The translations under genes and the position numbers were made by a program. Source: Flavobacterium sp. ALD4 (GTDB lineage Bacteria; Bacteroidota; Bacteroidia; Flavobacteriales; Flavobacteriaceae). Taken from it: a stretch of DNA of 64,000 nucleotides. The DNA lies in contig NZ_PJBJ01000023.1 of assembly GCF_002836475.1 (NCBI RefSeq), positions 1 to 64,000 of the forward strand, written 5' to 3'. The notes under the pieces were generated by a model that searched no databases, had not been told where the DNA came from, and saw only the letters and a list, made by a program, of their open reading frames with translations. The first letter of the stretch is position 1. Each line of letters starts with the position of its first letter. This document shows, in pieces, positions 1 to 8,166 of this stretch.

Positions 1-993
1 AGAACCTCCTGTTGTATTAGCAGTACAAGTTTTAGTAAAAGCAGTACCAGCATTAGCAGAGACTTTAGGGTAAATTGTAACATCATGAGTTTTAGTAGAA
101 GTAGCAGGAGGGTTGGCAGTATCAGTAGCTGTTAATGTTATCCTATATGGGATAGCATTTAAAGTATTATTAATTGGATAAGAATGAGTTCCAAAGGTAT
201 AATCTAAAAACTCCTCATCTCCTGGTATTGAAGAATTAGGGTCACTATATAAAATTGGTTTAACAGTTATTAGTGGCGAGCTATCACCATAATTAAGAAC
301 AAATGTATAAGGCGCTATAACTGGATTCGCGATTGTACCGTTATAAATTTTTCCCCCTGTAACGCTTGTAGTTACAGTTATATCATTACAAGTTAAGGGA
401 TACTTAAAATTAGCCACTAGTGGTCCGTCTACAGTAATATTTTTAACAGATCCATCACAATGAGGACCATTATTTTGTCCCGGAAGGACTTTATTATTTT
501 CGCCCCAAGCTATATAAATATCTTTTAGTTCAAATGAAGCTCCGCAAGTGTATGGCAACTTAGCCACTCGATAATTAATATTTCTATCAATTATTTTACT
601 TTCAGTAGGTGAAACATTTGCTTGCTTAACTGCTATTAAATTTGACGTTACACCTCCGCTCAAATTAGATTGAACTCCGTCAATTAATAATTTAAATTCA
701 ACATAGAGTCCATATTTAGAAGATGCTTTATCTATATCTATCCATAAATAGACATCATTAACATTAAATCCAGAAGCATCGCAATTCGAAATTGGAACTC
801 CAGTACTAGTTCCAAGGAAAACTGTACCAATTTCAATAGCATTTGACGTACAAGATGCCGTAGCTCCTGATGAAATTTCATTTGGAGTAGCCATTATCTC
901 AGTCTGCGAATAACCAATTGTTGCAGCAAACATAAAGAAAGCCAGTAAAAGGAAGGTAATTTTAGATTTTTTGTAAGTAGAGTTTGGTTTCAT
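1..993 (-). CDS. large secreted protein, N-terminal part (cut by window edge)
   Basis: The frame opens at the ATG ending at 993 and stays open for 331 codons to the first base of the window, so the C-terminus lies outside. Residues 1-30 form a signal peptide: lysines, a Leu/Phe/Ala-rich core and a probable cleavage site after GYSQ. The mature part is rich in Thr, Ser, Asn and Val, with beta-strand-like stretches and a PKD-like FVLNYGDSSP segment near residue 235. It contains several spaced cysteines. This composition is usual for large Bacteroidetes surface proteins exported by Sec and then by the type IX system, but the C-terminal sorting domain that would prove this is not visible. The start context (AAATCAATATGAAA-like) is shared with the small gene at 1778-1906. 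No specific family was recognised. Confidence 0.8.
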   Translation of the reverse strand, partial: MKPNSTYKKSKITFLLLAFFMFAATIGYSQTEIMATPNEISSGATASCTSNAIEIGTVFLGTSTGVPISNCDASGFNVNDVYLWIDIDKASSKYGLYVEFKLLIDGVQSNLSGGVTSNLIAVKQANVSPTESKIIDRNINYRVAKLPYTCGASFELKDIYIAWGENNKVLPGQNNGPHCDGSVKNITVDGPLVANFKYPLTCNDITVTTSVTGGKIYNGTIANPVIAPYTFVLNYGDSSPLITVKPILYSDPNSSIPGDEEFLDYTFGTHSYPINNTLNAIPYRITLTATDTANPPATSTKTHDVTIYPKVSANAGTAFTKTCTANTTGGS

Positions 994-1051
994 ATTGATT
1001 TGTTTTAAATCGTTAGAAATGGGGTTGTTAGTAGGAGTAATTCCTTTTTTT

Positions 1052-1282
1052 TTAGTAATTTTTGCGCACTGATTGATAAAAGGGCGTATTAATTTGTTTT
1101 GACTCTATAGGAATCAAATCTATTGTGGTAAAATTTGTTTTATGGGAATCAAAATATGACGCTGTTACTTTCGCTTTTTGAGAAAGCAGAATGATCCAAG
1201 ACTTTGGGTTTTGGATTTCTGAATATTTAATAACAACTGCTTTAAAAAGAGCTGATATAAGTAAAGTAATTTTTTGTGTCAT
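1052..1282 (-). CDS. hypothetical 76-aa ORF, doubtful
   Basis: This ATG-started ORF of 76 codons lies upstream of the secreted-protein gene, in the same direction and 58 bp from it. Residues 1-18 are mildly hydrophobic (TLLISALFKAVVI) and the rest is polar, without a motif I recognise. It could be a short gene co-transcribed with the secreted protein, or an open stretch in its leader. A repeated 19-bp element sits about 140 bp upstream. The evidence for coding is weak. Confidence 0.25.
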   Translation of the reverse strand: MTQKITLLISALFKAVVIKYSEIQNPKSWIILLSQKAKVTASYFDSHKTNFTTIDLIPIESKQINTPFYQSVRKNY

Positions 1283-1777
1283 AAGAGTAGGATCTTAAGT
1301 TTTTAAAATGAACGGTAGATTTCGGGCAGAAAGCATTGTAATTTAATAAAACATCTTTTATGTACTATTGTCTGCCAAACTTAAATATAAATAATAGTAC
1401 TTTATTTTATTCTCTTTGAATAACCTAAATACTCGTTTAAGTACCTTTTTTAAGTACTATTGGACATCAAAAAACTTTTTTTTGGGAAATAACTGAGGTC
1501 GAAATATAAATTTTATGTTAAGTTTTAACACAACTGTAGTATAATTAATATGTTAGTTCTTAACAAAAGGGGGTGTTAATTTATATTTCAAAAGATTAAG
1601 AAAACAATTTTTTATTGGTCAATGAAATTTAAAATTTTCAGATAGATAAAACAGGGTAACAATAAAAGAGATTATATGTTGTCGCTTTGTTTTTGAATGA
1701 CGTCAAGCAAGAATTTCGACACACAATTTTAGGATAATTGAGACGGATAAATAATATAAAGAAGGGAGAAGTTCGTT
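1283..1777. other. AT-rich intergenic region with one repeated element
   Basis: No convincing gene is seen here. The region carries homopolymer runs, a TGTTAAG/CTTAACA-type inverted repeat near 1515-1570, and the 19-bp element at 1424-1442 described separately. It is probably the leader and upstream control region of the minus-strand genes to its left. Confidence 0.5.
1424..1442 (-). repeat. 19-bp upstream element, copy 1
   Basis: On the minus strand this reads ACTTAAACGAGTATTTAGG. An identical 19-mer occurs at 2001-2019 in the same orientation. The following 25 bases are also similar (17 of 25 match by eye, ending AAAGT/AAAGT). Each copy lies upstream of a minus-strand gene, so a regulatory role (operator or activator site) is inferred. 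Confidence 0.6.
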
Positions 1778-1906
1778 TTAGTCGTTGTTTTTACTTAAAA
1801 GCACAAAAGGAAATAGTACTGCTGTGGCTACTAAGGCACATAAACCAATTACTATGGCAGCAAAAAGGCTTATGATCTTTAAGAATATATAGCATATTGT
1901 TTTCAT
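1778..1906 (-). CDS. small membrane protein, 42 aa
   Basis: The ATG ending at 1906 opens 42 codons to a TAA at 1778-1780. The product starts MKTICYIFLKIISLF and is almost wholly one hydrophobic helix (about residues 5-37) with a polar tail SKNND, as in single-pass small membrane proteins. The start is preceded by AAAAAATCAAT, nearly identical to the context of the secreted-protein gene at 993, and the repeated 19-bp element lies 95 bp upstream. A longer TTG-started frame (1791-1997) overlaps it in another phase but has no such context. Function is unknown; the shared upstream element suggests co-regulation with the secreted protein. It is too short for most gene callers. Confidence 0.6.
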   Translation of the reverse strand: MKTICYIFLKIISLFAAIVIGLCALVATAVLFPFVLLSKNND

Positions 1907-2000
1907 ATTGATTTTTTTTAAAAGGTGAGATCTGAGCTTTCATACCCATAATTAAACCTACTACTAAATAATGGGACTTTTTATTTTTTTCTTTCAAGTG

Positions 2001-2019
2001 CCTAAATACTCGTTTAAGT
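2001..2019 (-). repeat. 19-bp upstream element, copy 2
   Basis: This is the second perfect copy of ACTTAAACGAGTATTTAGG on the minus strand, 95 bp upstream of the 42-aa membrane protein. See the copy at 1424-1442. The core is not palindromic, so if a protein binds it the site is directional. Confidence 0.6.
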
Positions 2020-2531
2020 CTTTTTTTTAGAATATTTAACAGGAAATTTTTTTTATTTTGAACTACTAATTAAATTTCATACTTATCATTTGATCGATTT
2101 ACCTATTGGTTAATGTTTTCTTTTTCATTACAAAACAGCGGCTGAAGCAATCTATTCCATATTTTTCAGGATGTGTAATTTAAACTTGTTATTTTATTTA
2201 TTCCTTAAGTTATTAGTGCTTATGATCAGGTGCTTATATATTAAATTTTAAATCATAAGAAGGGAAAGCTTTATTGCGACTTTAGTCAATTATTTTTGAC
2301 TAATTAAGACCTATAAATAGTGTTAATTACAAATTACTAATTTATTCCTCTAATTAATAAGGGTATCTTTATAAAATTGCGTTGGATAATCATATTGAAG
2401 GTCTGTATTTTAGATGAAATCTACAGGGTTTTTACTTGAATTAACTAGAAAAAAAAGACTACATAATGATATAAATTGTATCTTTCTAAATCAATTAGTA
2501 CTTATTAAATATCATAAGAAAATTCCTAAAT
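2020..2531. other. gene-free AT-rich interval
   Basis: I see no convincing gene, RNA or terminator here. A 60-codon frame at 2414-2596 overlaps the next gene out of phase and has no supporting features. The stretch probably holds divergent promoters for the minus-strand genes to the left and the polyphosphate operon to the right. Confidence 0.5.
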
Positions 2532-3017
2532 ATGAAAAATCTAATATTAGTAAGACATGCAAAATCAAATTGGGATGCACCGCTGCAAGATATTGATAGA
2601 CCATTAGATCAAAGAGGAATGAAAGACGCTCATTTGGTTTCATCAAGCATTTTAGATTTTATTCCAAAGACCTATGTAATATGGAGTAGCATTGCAAAAA
2701 GAGCTTCCGATACGGCTCTTATTTTTGCCCAAAATATATTATATCCTATTGAATGTATTGATTATAAGGAAGGACTTTATACTTTTGATGAAAAACAGCT
2801 GGAAGAAATCATAAAATCATGTGAGAATGTTTTTGACAGTATTATTGTTTTTGGACATAATGCGGCAATTACAAACTTTGTGAATAAATTTGGAGACGTT
2901 TCTATTGATAATGTTCCTACCAGTGGGTTTGTAGCTTTAGAATTTGATACAGAAGATTGGGAAGAAATAAATAAGGGGAAGACTAAAAAAATAATAGTTC
3001 CAAAAGATTTAAAATAA
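2532..3017 (+). CDS. SixA-like histidine phosphatase
   Basis: This 161-aa cytoplasmic protein belongs to the histidine phosphatase (phosphoglycerate-mutase-like) superfamily, SixA branch. The N-terminal RHAKSNW (residues 8-14) carries the phospho-accepting His9, R57 lies in the KRASDTA stretch, and GHN at 108-110 supplies the second catalytic His. E. coli SixA removes phosphate from the phosphotransfer domain of ArcB or from PTS protein NPr; the substrate here is unknown. The gene ends 5 bp before ppk and reads in the same direction, so it is probably co-transcribed with ppk and ppx. That linkage suggests a role in phosphate or polyphosphate metabolism, which is inference. The first ATG that places the RHA motif at the usual distance was chosen as start. 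Confidence 0.85.
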   Translation: MKNLILVRHAKSNWDAPLQDIDRPLDQRGMKDAHLVSSSILDFIPKTYVIWSSIAKRASDTALIFAQNILYPIECIDYKEGLYTFDEKQLEEIIKSCENVFDSIIVFGHNAAITNFVNKFGDVSIDNVPTSGFVALEFDTEDWEEINKGKTKKIIVPKDLK

Positions 3018-3022
3018 ATATA

Positions 3023-5092
3023 GTGCTAGAAAAGAAATATATAGATAGAGAAAAAAGTTGGTTAGCATTCAATGCCAGAGTACTTCAAGAAGCAGCAGAT
3101 GAATCAGTACCACTTTTAGATAGATTGCGATTCTTAGGAATTTTTTCAAATAATTTAGATGAGTTTTTTAGAGTTCGTTTTGCCGCAATAAGGAGATTAA
3201 GTCTGTCGGGGAAATCCGGAGCGAAAATTCTTGGAGGTATTTCGGCTCAACAATTAGTAAAAGATATTACTGAGATTGTAATTGACGATCAAACAGAAAG
3301 CCTTGTAATTCTAAAAAAAATAGAAACCGAGCTTGAAAGCGAAAATATTTTCATCATTAATGAAAACGAAATTTCAGTTGAGCAGGAAATATATTTAAAA
3401 GATTTCTTTATACAAAAATTGAGTCCTGAATTAGTAACCATTATATTAAATGATTTATCTGAATTTCCCTTATTGAGAGATAATATGGGGTATTTGGCCA
3501 TTAAATTAGTAATGAAAAAAAACTCAGAAGTTCGATATGCCATTATCGAAATTCCAAAAACGATGAATCGATTTGTTGTTTTGCCTTCAGAGGATGAAAA
3601 ACAATATATAATTCTAATTGATGATGTAATCAGACATAATTTAAAAAGTATTTTTAATATTTTTGATTATAAAAGTGTTTCTGCACATATGATCAAGATC
3701 AGTCGAGACGCTCAATTGGATATTGACAGTGATTTGAGCAAGAGTATGCTTGAAAAAATTTCGATAAGTGTAAAAGACAGAATAATAGGGGAACCTGTTC
3801 GTTTTATATACGACCAGATGATTGAAAAAGATACTTTGGAATTCTTTCTGGATAAAATGAAGATTGATTCTACAGACAGTATAATACCAGGTGGTAGATA
3901 TCATAATAGAAGAGATTACATGGATTTTCCAAGTCTGGGGAGATTAGACTTGTTATACACGAAAAATGATCCATTACCCATTCCAGAATTAAGTCTGGAA
4001 GGAAGTATCTTGCAAAAGATTAGTGAAAAAGATTATTTATTGAATGCCCCATATCAATCCTATTCTTATCTCACTAAATTTCTACGCGAAGCGGCCCTGG
4101 ACCCTAAGGTCACAACAATTAAAATAACTTTGTACCGATTAGCTAAGAATTCGCAAATCATAAGCTCCCTAATCAATGCAGCAAAAAACGGTAAAAAAGT
4201 AATCGTTCAGATTGAATTGCAGGCTCGATTTGACGAAGCGTCAAATATTTCCTATGCGGAACAAATGCAAACAGAGGGTATTGAGCTTATTTTTGGCGTA
4301 AAGGGACTAAAGGTTCACAGTAAAATATGTGTTATTGAAAGAATTGAAAGCGGTAAAGTAAAAAGATACGGCTTTATATCAACAGGAAACTTTAATGAGT
4401 CTACTGCAAAGGTATATACGGATGTCACACTATTTACCAGTCATCAGTCGATTCTAAAAGACATTAATAAAATATTTGATTTTTTTAATATTAATTATAG
4501 GACATACCGTTATAAGCATCTTATTGTTTCGCCACATTATTCTCGAATTCGATTTTATAAACTAATTGAGAGGGAAATTCTGCATGCATTAGCGGGGAGA
4601 AAAACGTATATAAAGCTAAAAATGAATAGTTTATCTGATTTTGGAATGATCGATAAATTATATGAAGCCAGCAATGCGGGAGTAAAAATACAATTAGAAG
4701 TAAGAGGGATTTGTTCATTGATTCCTGGTGTTAAGGGAATGAGTGCTAATATTGAAGCCATCAGTATTGTTGATAATTATTTAGAACATTCCAGAATTTA
4801 TATTTTTGGAAATGCAGGGCAAACAGAGGTTTTTATTTCTTCAGCAGATTTTATGAACCGAAATCTGGATGGAAGGGTAGAAGTGACCTGTCCTATTTAC
4901 GATCAAGAGATCAAAAAAGAACTCATTGACAACTTTGATCTAGGTTGGAAAGGAAATGTAAAAGCACGTATTCATTCGGATAAACTGGATAATAAATACC
5001 GCGAAAGAGGTGGTGATCCTGTATTTAGGGCTCAAATAGAAACCTATAAATATTATCAAAGGAAAGTCGAATTATTAGACGAAACTTTTTAG
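3023..5092 (+). CDS. ppk: polyphosphate kinase 1
   Basis: This 689-aa enzyme reversibly transfers the gamma phosphate of ATP onto polyphosphate. The N-terminal domain begins IDREKSWLAFNARVLQEA, the usual PPK1 opening. The two histidines of the phospholipase-D-like catalytic core are present: His432 in VHSKICV, matching the autophosphorylated His of E. coli PPK, and His589 in LEHSRIYIF. Length is as expected (E. coli 688 aa). There is no in-frame ATG ahead of the conserved N-terminus, so the GTG at 3023 is the likely start. The gene sits between a SixA-like phosphatase (5 bp) and ppx (64 bp), giving synthesis and breakdown of polyphosphate in one unit. Confidence 0.97.
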   Translation: MLEKKYIDREKSWLAFNARVLQEAADESVPLLDRLRFLGIFSNNLDEFFRVRFAAIRRLSLSGKSGAKILGGISAQQLVKDITEIVIDDQTESLVILKKIETELESENIFIINENEISVEQEIYLKDFFIQKLSPELVTIILNDLSEFPLLRDNMGYLAIKLVMKKNSEVRYAIIEIPKTMNRFVVLPSEDEKQYIILIDDVIRHNLKSIFNIFDYKSVSAHMIKISRDAQLDIDSDLSKSMLEKISISVKDRIIGEPVRFIYDQMIEKDTLEFFLDKMKIDSTDSIIPGGRYHNRRDYMDFPSLGRLDLLYTKNDPLPIPELSLEGSILQKISEKDYLLNAPYQSYSYLTKFLREAALDPKVTTIKITLYRLAKNSQIISSLINAAKNGKKVIVQIELQARFDEASNISYAEQMQTEGIELIFGVKGLKVHSKICVIERIESGKVKRYGFISTGNFNESTAKVYTDVTLFTSHQSILKDINKIFDFFNINYRTYRYKHLIVSPHYSRIRFYKLIEREILHALAGRKTYIKLKMNSLSDFGMIDKLYEASNAGVKIQLEVRGICSLIPGVKGMSANIEAISIVDNYLEHSRIYIFGNAGQTEVFISSADFMNRNLDGRVEVTCPIYDQEIKKELIDNFDLGWKGNVKARIHSDKLDNKYRERGGDPVFRAQIETYKYYQRKVELLDETF

Positions 5093-5156
5093 AAATAGCA
5101 ATTTTATTTTTAACTTATTCATAAGTAGAAAAGTAAATTCAAAATCATAATAAAGA

Positions 5157-6047
5157 ATGATTAACATAAAGAAATACGCGGCAATCGATATTGGATCAAA
5201 TGCAATGCGTTTACTAATAGTAAATATTGTTGAACAACAGGGTAAAGAGCCTCAATTTAATAAAAGTTCCTTAGTTCGTGTGCCTATCCGATTAGGACAG
5301 GACGCCTTTACTGTAGGTGAAATATCCGAAGAAAATATCGATAGAATGTGCGATGCTATGAAGGCATTCCATCTCTTGATGAAAGTACATAAAGTTCAGG
5401 ACTATAAGGCATTTGCCACTTCCGCTATGAGGGAAGCATACAACGGAAAGGAGGTTGTAGACCTTATCAAGGAGAAAGCAAATATTAACATAGAAATAAT
5501 TGATGGAAAAAGGGAAGCAGCAATAATCGCTTCAACAGATTTACATCACCTGTTAAAAACAGATCAGACCTATCTTTTTGTGGATGTTGGTGGAGGTAGT
5601 ACAGAATTCACCCTTTTTTCAAATAGCAAAATAGTAACTTCCAGATCGTTTAAAGCAGGTACTGTTCGCTTGTTAAATGGAATGGTCTGCGATGTAGTTT
5701 GGGATGAAATTGAAAAATGGATAAAAACAAATACGGTAGATTATGAAGAAGTTACCCTGATAGGTTCTGGAGGTAATATTAATAAATTATTTAAAATGTC
5801 AGGTGCAGTACAAGAAAAGCCTTTGTCCTATATTTATATGACTGCACAATATTCTTTCTTAAATTCATTGACTTACGAGCAAAGAATTGCGGAGTTGGGA
5901 TTAAATCCGGATCGTGCTGATGTTATTATTCCTGCTACTAGAATTTACCTCAATGCAATGAAATGGAGTGGAGCAAGACAAATCTATGTTCCTAAAATTG
6001 GATTATCCGATGGAATTGTAAAGGCTATGTATTTCGGTAACATATAA
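5157..6047 (+). CDS. ppx: Ppx/GppA-family exopolyphosphatase (short form)
   Basis: This 296-aa protein has the ASKHA-fold motifs of Ppx/GppA phosphatases: the phosphate-1 loop AIDIGSN at 9-15, the catalytic Glu120 in GKREA, and the second nucleotide/phosphate loop DVGGGSTE at 143-150. It should cleave terminal phosphates from polyphosphate or act on pppGpp; the ppk neighbourhood favours polyphosphate. At 296 residues it lacks the C-terminal HD-like half of the 513-aa E. coli enzyme, as many Bacteroidetes and actinobacterial homologues do. It lies 64 bp after ppk and is the last gene of the unit; a 260-bp AT-rich gap follows. Confidence 0.93.
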   Translation: MINIKKYAAIDIGSNAMRLLIVNIVEQQGKEPQFNKSSLVRVPIRLGQDAFTVGEISEENIDRMCDAMKAFHLLMKVHKVQDYKAFATSAMREAYNGKEVVDLIKEKANINIEIIDGKREAAIIASTDLHHLLKTDQTYLFVDVGGGSTEFTLFSNSKIVTSRSFKAGTVRLLNGMVCDVVWDEIEKWIKTNTVDYEEVTLIGSGGNINKLFKMSGAVQEKPLSYIYMTAQYSFLNSLTYEQRIAELGLNPDRADVIIPATRIYLNAMKWSGARQIYVPKIGLSDGIVKAMYFGNI

Positions 6048-6308
6048 ACAAAGTTCTTTTTTAAAATCGTTAAAAAATTGAAAACATATGTTATACAAGT
6101 GATTACTATCTTGATTGAAATTGTTTTTTCATAAAAATGCTCAATCGCAGAAATCTATTGTAACCATTCATAGATTAAGTATCCATAATGATGATTATCC
6201 TTATGAAATGGTTAGTTTGAGATTGAGTTTAATGATTTGGCTGGTTCGGTATAAAAAAATCAATTCAGACAAAAATCGAATTTTTTTTTGATTTTAAGAG
6301 ATGATTTT

Positions 6309-6965
6309 TTAGCCGTTTAGGTCTAATCCAAATGTCGTCCTTAACAATTCAATGCTAGGGTTTATTTCATGTAACCTGTTGTACCTGTCTTGGTCATTAA
6401 AGTTCTTTTTGTTTTCGAAACTTTCATTTACAATAACGTCAATTGTAATATCATGATTGTGTAAATGACCTTTCAAATGTCCCAACAGACCATTTATTTC
6501 TTTTTCAAAATCCAATTTTGAACCTTCATTCGGTAGCTCGAGTGTAATGTCAAATCCATTCAAAACGGGATCATTGATAAGTAATAACGACTCCATAATT
6601 TTAAATCCTTTGTCACCTAAACGTTTTGCATACTTAGTCCATTGCACTAACATCTCCGTTTCTGAAAAAGGCTCTGTAGGCAAATCAACTACTTCTTTTA
6701 CAAACGCTTTATTGCTTTCTTCCAATGCTCTTTTAGCACGAATACTGGATAATGATAGGGCCGAAACTTTAGGCTCATTTGATATTGTTTCCGTGTTTGA
6801 AGGAGGACTAGGAGCAGTGATTTCAGTCGTCTTTTCTAAAACAATTTGTTGTGCTTCCACAGCGATTTGCAATGGAACAGGTTGCGCCTCTGTAGCTTTT
6901 GTTTGATCAGCTATTGAGTAATCTCTTTTTCTAAAATAGGTAGGGGGGATTATAAAGGACTCAAC
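6309..6965 (-). CDS. dnaX: DNA polymerase III tau-specific C-terminal segment (frameshifted from dnaX)
   Basis: This reading frame continues dnaX after a -1 shift at the A10 tract (6966-6975). If the ribosome slips on A AAA AAG, the product reads GEKKK then VESFIIPPTYF and continues for 218 codons to the stop at 6309, giving a tau protein of about 575 aa. The segment has a Pro/Thr/Ser-rich linker followed by a mixed alpha/beta C-terminal domain ending in NPSIELLRTTFGLDLNG, which resembles the C-termini of flavobacterial DnaX proteins. It has no ATG of its own near the junction (only a TTG at 6872), so independent initiation is unlikely. Either the frameshift is real or the homopolymer length is a sequence error; both are compatible with what is seen. 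Confidence 0.85.
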   Translation of the reverse strand, partial: VESFIIPPTYFRKRDYSIADQTKATEAQPVPLQIAVEAQQIVLEKTTEITAPSPPSNTETISNEPKVSALSLSSIRAKRALEESNKAFVKEVVDLPTEPFSETEMLVQWTKYAKRLGDKGFKIMESLLLINDPVLNGFDITLELPNEGSKLDFEKEINGLLGHLKGHLHNHDITIDVIVNESFENKKNFNDQDRYNRLHEINPSIELLRTTFGLDLNG

Positions 6966-8035
6966 TTTTTTTTTTCTCCATCAAAAGTGATAGAGGCAAG
7001 TTGCATCAAGCATAGTTCAACCAGCAGTCGCTGATTTTGACTCAGTTTGTATTTTAAATCACAATCATTTGCAATAGCGATTCCTTTTAATAGAAAATCT
7101 TGGCTGCATTTCTGAGCTTGCAATCCGTACATTTTTTGAGCTTGTTCACCAACTTCTAATAAAGATAAAGTTGAGGGGGTTTTACTGACTAATAAGTCTC
7201 TAAAATGGGACGCTAATCCAGATACAAAATGATGTGCATCAAATCCTTTAGAAAGAATGTCGTTAAAAGCCATCAGTAACTCAGGAATTTTATTTTCAAG
7301 AATCAAATCTGTAACCGTGATATAAGTCTCATAATCGAGTACATTAAGGTTTTCAGTAACGGCCTGACGTGTCAAGTTCGTTCCGCAATAAGAAACTACT
7401 CTATCAAAAATAGACAAAGCGTCGCGCATGGCACCATCTGCTTTTTGCGCAATAATGTGTAGGGCATCATCTTCAAAAACGATTCCTTGATTAGTTGCCA
7501 CTTCAGCAAGATGTTCTTTGGCGTCTTTTACGGTGATTCTTTTGAAATCAAAAATCTGACAACGCGATAATATTGTTGGAATGATTTTATGCTTTTCGGT
7601 CGTTGCCAATATAAAAATGGCGTGTTTCGGCGGTTCTTCCAATGTTTTAAGAAAAGCATTAAAAGCCGCTGAAGATAACATATGCACCTCGTCAATAATA
7701 TAAACTTTATATTTTCCGGTTTGTGGTGGGATACGGACCTGATCAATCAAGCTCCTGATATCGTCAACAGAATTATTAGATGCAGCATCTAATTCAAACA
7801 CATTAAAAGCAAAATCTTCAGTTGGGTCATCATACCCTGGCTGATTGATTTTTCTGGCCAAAATACGAGCACAAGTCGTTTTTCCAACTCCTCTAGGTCC
7901 CGTAAATAATAGGGCAGAAGCAAGATGATTACTATCTATGGCATTCAACAAAGTATTGGTAATGGCTTTTTGTCCCACCACATCATTAAATGTTTGGGGG
8001 CGATATTTACGAGCCGATACTATAAATTGTTCCAT
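6950..8035 (-). CDS. dnaX: DNA polymerase III gamma subunit / N-terminal clamp-loader part of tau
   Basis: This 361-aa AAA+ protein is the motor of the clamp loader. It shows YRPQTFNDVVGQ, Walker A GPRGVGKTT (46-54), Walker B IIDEVHML (113-120), the LKTLEEPP stretch, and the sensor region ATTEKHKIIPTILSRCQ. The zinc-binding cysteines found after Walker A in E. coli DnaX are absent (the segment reads NQPGYDDPTEDFAFNVFELD). The frame stops four codons after a run of lysines (KKKLSPL), so the short product resembles E. coli gamma, and a -1 shift gives tau. A -7 box TATATTTG lies at 8055-8062, about 20 bp upstream of the ATG. Confidence 0.95.
   Translation of the reverse strand: MEQFIVSARKYRPQTFNDVVGQKAITNTLLNAIDSNHLASALLFTGPRGVGKTTCARILARKINQPGYDDPTEDFAFNVFELDAASNNSVDDIRSLIDQVRIPPQTGKYKVYIIDEVHMLSSAAFNAFLKTLEEPPKHAIFILATTEKHKIIPTILSRCQIFDFKRITVKDAKEHLAEVATNQGIVFEDDALHIIAQKADGAMRDALSIFDRVVSYCGTNLTRQAVTENLNVLDYETYITVTDLILENKIPELLMAFNDILSKGFDAHHFVSGLASHFRDLLVSKTPSTLSLLEVGEQAQKMYGLQAQKCSQDFLLKGIAIANDCDLKYKLSQNQRLLVELCLMQLASITFDGEKKKLSPL
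6965..6975 (-). promoter_or_regulatory. slippery A10-G tract in dnaX (possible programmed -1 frameshift)
   Basis: On the minus strand the zero frame reads GGA GAA AAA AAA AAG TTG. The heptamer A AAA AAG (6971-6965) is in the correct X XXY YYZ phase and is the same slippery sequence used by E. coli dnaX. The run of ten A also permits transcriptional slippage, as known for Thermus dnaX. One base downstream, TTGAGT can pair with ACTCAA about 35 bases later, a weak stem at best. Confidence 0.65.
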
Positions 8036-8054
8036 AGATTTTTTCCTTCGAAAG

Positions 8055-8086
8055 CAAATATAGTCATTGCCATTATATTATGAAAA
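8055..8086 (-). promoter_or_regulatory. probable dnaX promoter
   Basis: On the minus strand TATATTTG (8062-8055) matches the Bacteroidetes -7 consensus TAnnTTTG. A TTTT lies 20 bases upstream at the -33 position. Transcription would start roughly 10 bp before the dnaX ATG. Confidence 0.5.
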
Positions 8087-8166
8087 TGATACTTTGTTTA
8101 ATTCTAAAATTATTTGAATAAGAAAATGAACCTTGTACGGTTGAAAAATAAATAGACCTAATTAAG

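Noticed and set aside
1791..1997. 68-codon TTG-started minus-strand ORF
   Set aside because: It overlaps the better-supported 42-aa membrane ORF in another frame, starts at a TTG without context and has no protein-like pattern.
2414..2596. 60-codon ORF before sixA
   Set aside because: It runs out of phase into the SixA-like gene and has no recognisable features.
6547..6906. 119-aa plus-strand ORF opposite dnaX
   Set aside because: It is the antisense shadow of the tau C-terminal segment, which resembles known DnaX ends.
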